Both the position numbers and the translations under genes were made by a program. Positions 57,520 through 64,000 of a stretch of 64,000 nucleotides of DNA are shown here, piece after piece. The stretch's first letter is position 1; every line of letters begins with the position of its first letter. The notes under the pieces were generated by a model that worked only from the letters and a program-made list of their open reading frames with translations, was not told where the DNA came from and made no database searches. Origin of the DNA: Orychophragmus violaceus (taxonomy: Eukaryota; Streptophyta; Magnoliopsida; Brassicales; Brassicaceae). Location of the stretch: assembly GCA_030180135.1 (NCBI GenBank), contig CM058232.1, positions 97,981,854-98,045,853 on the forward strand, in the 5' to 3' direction.

Positions 57520-58160
57520 AGTTCTAGCAGCTTCAAACTTGTTTCCCTCAACTCATAAGAATCAAATCTCATAGGATATAGCAAGACCGATATACAAGAT
57601 AGCTCATGGGATTCGGATTGACTTTGGCAAGCTGATCTACATGCAAGTGATGAGCATGACCACTGATCAGCAGAACGACCGTCGCTGGTTGTTTTCCCCT
57701 AGGATTATCTCAGCTGTTCTGGAAATGCAGCATTCTCCTCGTACTTTTGAAGGTGAAGAACTGGTTGGGTATGTTCAGTACAACAAGAACCCTCGGAGTG
57801 GAGAATCCTATCTAAAGAAAGAGGCAGAGAGGAAGAAAAGTAAATTGCATCTGGCAAGCGCAAAGCCTCTTCAGCCATTACTTCAGCTAGTCGATCTAGG
57901 TTTTTTGAGTCTACTTTAACTGATTCTGTGGAAGTCATGCAGATTGGGACAGTTCGAATGCCGATCAGGGCTGGTGTAACTCAAATGTCAGTTCAGACAG
58001 CGCTTCAAGACATTTCTGAGGGACTTCAGAATCTGACTGACATTGTGTTTCACCTTAATGACAGGACCCAAGGTAAGTTGTCTACTATTTTCTCTGATTT
58101 TTATTCTAATATCTTTATTTTTAACTTGTGTGCTCTCAAGCAGGGGGAGAATAGACTGAG
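57520..58160 (+). pseudogene. Element A env-like ORF, C-terminal part
   Basis: It resumes the ORF cut at 17096. Blocks include RRWLFSPRIISAVLEMQHSP, TFEGEELVGYVQYNKNP and, after a frame change near 57850, VQTALQDISEGLQNLTDIVF, an amphipathic stretch. At 58073 GTAAGT is followed about 65 bases later by a pyrimidine-rich stretch ending CTCTCAAGCAG (58142), which looks like a short intron, but this is a weak inference. One in-frame stop lies near 57560. Confidence 0.72.
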
Positions 58161-58553
58161 ACAGTGATTGAAGACTCATAGTCATATCACGAAGAAGAGA
58201 CTCCTGATAGAGATGATGACTCTGGTGAGATGACCTCGAGCGATGCTTAGATTATGTATGTGCTTGAGTTGTGAGGGGGGGGGGGGTGACTAAATGTTTG
58301 TGTTTGAGAGCTTAGTCACGTTTGCTAGAATTTTGGGGGATTAGGAAATTTTTTTTGTCGTGTTTACTCATTTTAAACTTCTTTCCTTTTGTGTTGAACT
58401 TATGGCATATTTCTGAATGGAGCTTTATTTTATGATGGATGTTGTCTAATGAGTTGTATGATAATCAGAATTCTTGTGCTTCGGCTATGTGCATGTGTGA
58501 TATTGCTGATGTATAGGTACTCGAGAGGCAAACAAAGCTAAAAAGGGGGAGAT
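58161..58553 (+). other. Element A 3' region with repeated polypurine tracts
   Basis: G-rich tracts stand near 58141 (CAGGGGGAG), 58276 (a run of about ten G) and 58333 (TTTGGGGGA), with the final AAAAAGGGGGAGAT at 58540-58553 touching the LTR. Several such tracts before the 3' LTR are a known Sirevirus mark. No coding frame was found. Confidence 0.7.
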
Positions 58554-59127
58554 TGAAGATGCAGCGAGCTGGAGGTTGAGCTATGACAGCAGCTGGACCA
58601 GTCAAGATGTGAAACAGTACATGCATCAACGACAAAGATCGTATGAACGGTTAGTTTGAGTCAAAGAATATGGAAGCTAAGGATGTTGATAGCTGACTAG
58701 GACAAAGCTAAAGAAGAGTAGGTGGGCTGGACAAGCAAACGAGAGAACATACATATGAAATATATGATTGAGATATTTTAGGAAAATAGGTTTTTTTCCT
58801 AAAAAGAAGATAAATGGAAATATTCCTAAGGGTAGTTAGGAAAATTGTAAGATGACCTATGAAGTATAAATAAGTCATCTAGGGCATTTGTGCTTGGTGC
58901 GCCGTTTAGAAAAAGATTTTTTTAACAAGGGTTTGGGAGTTCTAGTAAGAGAATCAAGCTTGGGTGTTAAGGGTGAATTTAAAGAGCTTTGAGATCATGG
59001 TTAGACTCGAAAAGCAGATGAAAGACCAGGTTGTTAAGGTGAAAATACAAGTTTGTTTTGCAATAAAAAGTCTTTGAAAAGGAATTCCTTGTGTTACATT
59101 TTGTATTACGTAGTTCCCGCATTTTCA
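58554..59127 (+). repeat. Element A 3' LTR
   Basis: This 574-bp partner of 9519-10088 starts TGAAGATGCA and ends ATTTTCA. Roughly one base in eight differs from the partner in the first 220 bp, far more than for any inner element. Confidence 0.88.
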
Positions 59128-59282
59128 ATCCCTTCCATTGGAATCTAGTTAGACATGTCACATGTAAACCATCATGACAAGTAAATGTAGATGATAGTTT
59201 GAAATGTTTTATAAATTAGGGTTCATAGTTTTTAGATATAGTGTTCAGAGTATTCATAGATATAATGTAATGTTACTCTCGT

Positions 59283-59285
<3 letters not shown>

Positions 59286-59324
<39 letters not shown>
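59286..59324. repeat. GA microsatellite
   Basis: About nineteen GA units stand in AT-rich flanking DNA. The nearby frame at 59377-59745 shows no domain and is probably chance. Confidence 0.9.
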
Positions 59325-59328
<4 letters not shown>

Positions 59329-59910
59329 CCGAACATTGTAACATAAATAAAGACAAATTCGAAATGGCGATGAAAAGTGCGATTGTTCAATATATTCATC
59401 GGCCTCCTCCGACCACCATATTTCATTACTCCGGCCGATGATGGATTTTCTGGCGTCGGCCTCCTCTTTCACTTTATCATTCCTTTATTTATTTCTCGTT
59501 CATATCCTGCAAAAGTTTCGTTGAAGAATACTCATGAGTATGTGTTTCTTCCCTCTCGATTGCCGTCTCTCACTGCCTTTTCACCATCTCTCACTGTGTC
59601 TTCACCGATGTTGATTACTCCTAGAATGCAAGTGGTCATTTCCTTTCATAGTAAGCTGTCTCTGTCCTTGGAGTTAAACCACCATATCCCAACTTCCTTA
59701 CCGAAAATTTTCTTACGGCCTGATTGTTATGGCAATTTACTATGAGGTTTGGTCAATACTAGTACCCAATATTAGTAATGTGTTTGTTCATGGTCTTCAT
59801 TATTATCGTATGATGACGACCCGAAGATAGCAACAAGTCCTTTCAGATTTGTTTTATCACCGAAGACACCGTGGAAACCACTATGGATTTATTTAGTTAA
59901 AGAAGAGTCA

Positions 59911-60106
59911 GAGCATACACATCAAAGAACCCCTCATGGGGTTCTTAAAAAAAAAAAAAAAATTTTGGGAAAAGTGTAAATAAAAAAAATCGTAAAAAAA
60001 AAATAGATGAATGACAGGCTGCCACGTGTCATGAACAGTGTAAGAACCGGTTCTTAAATAAGGATTTTTAGAACCCCACCCTTAAGAACCATTGATGTTC
60101 ATGGTC
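59911..60106. mobile_element. MITE-like element with imperfect inverted ends
   Basis: The left end (GAGCATACACATCAAAGAAC) and the inverse of the right end (GACCATGAACATCAATGGTT) are alike over about 40 bases. Inside are a run of A, GCCACGTGTC and AACCGGTTCTTAA. Small non-coding elements with GGTTCTTAA words are common in Brassicaceae. Limits and superfamily are uncertain, and I saw no clean target duplication. Confidence 0.5.
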
Positions 60107-60605
60107 TCAGTAATGATTAGGATGGTGAAACCACTGTTATTTAAAGAGGTTATTGATAAAAAACGACTCTTCAAGCAATGTAATCTTCATACGTTAGTAA
60201 AATACATATGCATTCACAATAATATCAAAATTATAACTTTTCTTTAAAATAATGTTAAAGACATTTTGGAATCTTAGTTATATGTTGTTAGCCAATATCA
60301 AGTATATGAAGAATGAACATAACATATTTCATATATTAGTCTATGCCTTTTGATAAAAGAAAAATCATGGTTACTCTCTATTTTTCACCAAAATTATTTT
60401 TTGTTTCGTTTATTTATTTCAACCGTTATAACTATATGATTTCTATATCTTGTAATTTTTTTAAATATTAATATATTGATTTGACGGAAAAAACAAAATC
60501 GAAATCAATGCCTATGAGATAACTAAAATTTTGACGATGATTAATATATATAGCCTATGACTCTATGAGTATCACTAATAATGACTTACTATTTCTTAAT
60601 TATTA

Positions 60606-60857
60606 CTCCCTCTGTTTCATAAAGAGTGTCATTCTACACTTTTTTCTTGTTTCATAAAGAGTGTCATTCTACATTTTCAATACTACTTTTTACATTGAAT
60701 TCTTATTTTACCCTTCACCCAAAGCTCACTTTATTTAAATCTAAGTCATTTTAGTTCAATTAATGATGTAATAAATAAGGGTATTTTTGTATAGGTATAG
60801 ATTTTTTTAATATGTGTGAAATGTGTCAAAATGACACTCTTTGTGAAACAGAGGGAG
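60606..60857. mobile_element. Stowaway-like MITE
   Basis: The ends read CTCCCTCTGTTTCATAAAGA and, inverted, CTCCCTCTGTTTCACAAAGA, and the element is flanked by TA on both sides. Stowaway MITEs of the Tc1/mariner group have this terminus and target. It is 252 bp, AT-rich and non-coding. The first 50 bp hold a nearly direct repeat of the TTTCATAAAGAGTGTCATTC part. Confidence 0.85.
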
Positions 60858-61469
60858 TATCTTTCAGTAATTAAGATCAGCAGTTGTATATCGATGGATA
60901 TGATATGATATCTTTCAGGGTGCAAATATATTTCTGTGGGGTTACTGAAGAAAAGCATCTAGAAATTTGTGCGAATTATATTTATTAAGTGATTCATACC
61001 TCTCAAACACAACAATTGTTGCAGTTAACCATACTTTTGTTTCTAAAGGTACAGTAGAATATAAATATATAACTAGAATGCTTAAAGTATACCATTAAAA
61101 CTTAGCGATAAAATATACAAAGAAACACAATGATATATTGGTGGATTCTCTATCATTAACTTTTTCGTATCTTTAAGACCTGTGAAAAATTATTAAGTTA
61201 TTAAGTAAGTAACAAAACAGAATAATTATTAAGTTTGCAATGTTGCATGCAAAATACCTGTATATAAAGCGACTGTATATATGCACAATCAGGTTCGCCG
61301 ATTATATATGATTCTGTTTAAAGTTTTTTCTTCAATTTTTATTTTCTGTTTAGAATATGTTTAGGTAATATCAGATTCAACTGAATTGTCACAAAATAAC
61401 CTCTACAAATTAATTATATATATATATATATGTATTTAAGTCTGAAATTTTTTTGCCTATAATATACTT
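60858..61469. other. AT-rich intergenic DNA, no gene seen
   Basis: No coding domain or RNA gene was found. A TA microsatellite lies near 61412-61431. Confidence 0.5.
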
Positions 61470-61666
61470 GATCGGTTTTATAAAAAAGTGTCATTCTACA
61501 ACTTTTCACACCTACTTAAAAAATTGTTAAAATTTATATTATACTCATTCTAAATGGAGTATATAATTTTATGTTTCTAATTAATACACTAAAAGTGCTA
61601 TAGTTGGATTTTTATTCAAAATTTTGCATTGAAATACAACACAACAATTTTTATGAAACGGATCGA
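61470..61666. mobile_element. Decayed relative of the Stowaway-like MITE
   Basis: GATCGGTTTTATAAAAAAGT at the left and the inverse of the right end (GATCCGTTTCATAAAAATTG) are similar, and GTGTCATTCTACA is shared with 60606-60857. The ends are worn, so limits are approximate. Confidence 0.5.
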
Positions 61667-61949
61667 TTCCAGAGCTCTTTGACTCAAAGTCAAAATTTCA
61701 AATGCTCTTAAAAAAGAATATTAATGTTATTAATTTTTTAAAATCCGATAAATAAGTAAAAGTCTGTAAAACCAGTAGACTTTCTATTATTTACAACTCC
61801 AAACCTGGGTTATCGGATCCGATACATTTTAATTTAATCGGATCAAGTTATTTACAATCAAAATCAAAATTGATTGCCTTATCCTCCCAAAATAGAAATT
61901 GAACCCAAAATCAAAAGCAAACCCTAAAATCACTTAATTCCCCATGGTT

Positions 61950-63640
61950 TCACCTTTTCAGATTCAAAGTCGATATTGTCTGGGCGCCTAAAACTAAGAA
62001 TCTGGCTCTGCGTATACATTCAAAGAGGAAACATGATGAATCGAATCGTGTAGAATATGAAGTCGATGACGAAGTCGAATTGGAAAAGGAATCCGAGGAA
62101 GTCGACTTGGAAAAAGAATCTGAGGAATGTATGAAGACGATGAGGAAGATAATGAGGATGAGAATCCGAGTGATGAGGAAGAGAATGAGCAAGTGAGTAA
62201 GACGAGCAGGAGGAAGTTTCGCGGGTTTTCCGTTTAGGGTTTCACGAACAAGAAGTGGAATGAACCAGTCAAATCCTCCCTCCAATCCACAGTCAACACG
62301 AGTGAAGAAACAATATCGGGTCCGAGTCGTCCATTGAAACCCATAAGCATGTCTAATTTTTGTAATTCGAATGATGTAAAGCTTAGTAGAATTCTGATAT
62401 GGTTTGGAATAGACGCAAAACTTGGTATCACTTAGTGAAACTTGTGTGCAACACTTGGTACGAATTAGTTAAACTTTGAAGCGAAACTTGGTAAAACTTA
62501 GTGATAACTTGATATGAAACTTAGGATACCACAACGTAGTATGAGTTTCATGCGAGACTTGGTAAAACTTAGCGAAACTTGACCTGCATGTTATAATTTT
62601 GTAAATCAGATATAGTTAAACTTAGTATAAGTTGAAACTTGGTAAAACTTAGTAAAACTTTATCGCACAAATTGGTGATAGTTGGTGGAACTTTTCTTGT
62701 TTGCAGGATTCAAAGAATGAAACGGAACCAATGCAGTCTACGAAGGTATGTGTTTCCCTCCCACCGAGTATGTTAAGACAACAAAACTCTCGTCAAAGTG
62801 TTATATCGCTAAGGCTCGTTAAGACTGTAGGAGGTTTTCCCGAGAAAGAATGAGATGAAATGGTTTTATGAACATCAACTTAAGTCAAACACTTCTTCCA
62901 CATGGGCTTGTGGATGATTCAAATGGATGGGACTGTGAATGTTTCTCGTTAGGACCGCATGTGTGGATAACATATGGAGGTTTGGTTTATTGTCAATGGG
63001 GTTCCAACCAGTTATTATCTTACAGAACATGCACTGATATATGGGTTATATTGCTACTCTTATTTAAACCATTATGATATATTTGGTGGTTTAGGATTTG
63101 TTACAAAATATTTCGGAACGAAAAGAGTTACTTATGAAGAACTTGAGAAGATGTTCCCAACTCTGAAAGGGAAACAAAATCTTTCTAAGGATCATTTGAA
63201 GATGTCAGTCTTGTACTTCTTATCCAGCGTGATCATTGGGAAGAAGAAGACATGAAAAGGAGCACCTTCTGTTGATAGTTTCTTCTTCAAAGCCGTTGAT
63301 AATCTCGACATGTGAAAAAAATATTCGTGGGGGCGTTTGTCATTTGAAGAGAATATCAAAGATATCTTGCACTTCATGAACCATTCCGGAGGAGTTGCAC
63401 TGACTTCATGGGTATTTCCTGCATGTATAGTTCCTTTGGAGGTAACAATATTTGTATCATTGTAAATCGTTTTTAACTGTTTTAGTTGTCTGACTTGGTA
63501 TGAAGTTAACTATATGAATTATCTTGTGTTGTAGCTCCTAGTATTTGAGGCCATTCCAGTTATGAGGAACCATTTCTGAGAAATGTTCAAAGTGAAGAGC
63601 ATGAGTGTCCGCATATGTGCAATGTAACGCATCTTTCCTA
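61950..63640 (+). pseudogene. DUF1985-type gene of a Mutator-like (Ulp1-carrying) element, decayed
   Basis: The first part (61975-62240) encodes an acidic region with DDEVELEKESEEVDLEKESE. After a non-coding gap of short repeats, 62700-63640 encodes parts of a DUF1985 domain: MEVWFIVNGVPTSYYLTEHA, FGGLGFVTKYFGTKRVTYEE, LEKMFPTLKGKQNLSKDHLK and MSVLYFLSSVIIGKKKT. After frame changes it continues with PSVDSFFFKAVDNLDM and YSWGRLSFEENIKDILHFMN. Such genes ride in Mutator-like elements of Brassicaceae together with a Ulp1-type protease, which is not visible here. Stops and frame changes are frequent and the reading fades after 63600. Confidence 0.7.
62420..62695 (+). repeat. Degenerate AAACTTGGTAAAACTTAGT repeats
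   Basis: About a dozen worn copies of ACTTGGTAAAACTTAGT-like words stand in a row between two coding parts of the DUF1985-type remnant, perhaps within a former intron. Spacing is irregular. Confidence 0.7.
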
Positions 63641-63699
63641 TAATCCGCTGACCGATGAGCTGATCGGTCAACAATCAAACAAGAACATGACCGAACGAA

Positions 63700-64000
63700 C
63701 CCGAGCAAGTCATACGAGAAACGTTTGTCACAATAGAAAGATAGAGACGGCCCGGTTTGATCCAAAGGTTCAAACTAAACCATATTTGACGATGTTTACC
63801 TCGTTTCCAAAATACGAAGCTTTTCAACCAGTATTGCTTCCACGAGTTGTGTCGGTTCAGACTAAACCATATACCAGGGAAACAATTTCATTTCTAAGTC
63901 TTTTAAGTCTTTTAAATCTTTTAGCCTCTGTCATCTAGTTTCAAAATGTTTTCAAATCATTTAGGCGCCCATAAAACCCGAACCAAAATAACCGAAATAA
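63700..64000. other. Right edge, no gene seen
   Basis: No recognised domain was found. The last 30 bases (ACCCGAACCAAAATAACCGA words) look like the subterminal DNA of hAT elements in this window (compare 2040-2150) and may start another element beyond the edge. Confidence 0.35.

Larger units (their letters stand above)
9519..59127 (+). mobile_element. Element A: old Sirevirus-like Copia element, split by about 40 kb of nested elements
   Basis: The LTRs at 9519-10088 and 58554-59127 match along their whole length but differ by roughly 12 percent by eye. Between them, in order on the plus strand, are an initiator-tRNA primer site, gag with zinc knuckles, integrase, reverse transcriptase, RNase H and an env-like ORF, then several G-rich tracts before the 3' LTR. 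This order, with the env-like gene and repeated polypurine tracts, is the Sirevirus (SIRE/Endovir) plan. Element E split the env-like ORF at 17096/57520. Flanks GTCCT and ATCCC differ by two transitions and are a plausible decayed target duplication. Confidence 0.88.

Noticed and set aside
59377..59745. A 122-codon frame beside the GA microsatellite
   Set aside because: Its composition is serine- and leucine-rich without a domain, and no relative can be recognised. It could be a diverged gene fragment but nothing supports it.

Overview
The window is plant nuclear DNA from a transposon-dense, probably pericentromeric region. Everything long and coding in it is transposable-element sequence, and I found no ordinary host gene. 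A Brassicaceae source fits best: an ATHILA ORF-1-type gene, an Endovir/SIRE-like Copia element with an env-like ORF, a DUF1985-type Mutator-like remnant, Stowaway-like MITEs and degenerate AAACCCTAAA tracts. The species cannot be fixed from the sequence alone.

Left flank (1-9513): AT-rich DNA, a tRNA-derived SINE with a 14-bp target-site duplication (911-1151), an orphan CACTA terminus (to 1759) and a decayed hAT transposase gene on the minus strand (coding remains 2475-7755). A gag-only Ty3/Gypsy derivative (3764-6920, TSD GCCAT) splits the hAT gene.

Main body (9519-59127): one very old Copia element of Sirevirus type (element A) whose two LTRs are about 49 kb apart. Its env-like ORF is split by a second Copia element E (minus strand, 17097-48896). 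E received three further insertions. F (Copia, plus strand, 17358-24360, TSD TTATT) lies in E's 3' LTR. C (Athila-like Gypsy, plus strand, 29369-45742, TSD ATATT) lies in E's gag. G (Athila-like, minus strand, TSD AGGCT) lies in E's 5' leader. C was itself hit by D, a gag-protease-only relative on the minus strand (34551-41121, TSD GCCAC). My hand comparison of LTR pairs gives roughly 12 percent divergence for A, 2.8 for E, 2.7 for F, 1 for C and 0.3 for D, which agrees with the nesting order. After G inserted, a tandem duplication with one breakpoint in G's LTR and the other in A's env-like ORF copied G, E's 5' LTR and about 220 bp of A. The first G copy then collapsed to a solo LTR (46946-48130).

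Right flank (59133-64000): a GA microsatellite, MITE-like elements (about 59911-60106, 60606-60857, about 61470-61666) and a degenerate Mutator-like DUF1985 gene (about 61950-63640).

Three features stand out. First, about forty paired palindromes with a CGATCG-type core, two cores about 21 bp apart, recur in E, F, C, D and G but not in A, the hAT element or the flanks; they often sit between inverted TCGC/GCGA flanks of a roughly 55-bp dyad cassette. Second, a 49-bp internally deleted tRNA-Asp sequence sits at G's primer-binding site, a fossil of aberrant reverse transcription of the primer. Third, C, D and G share a conserved hairpin just after a coding region and three conserved polypurine-like tracts.
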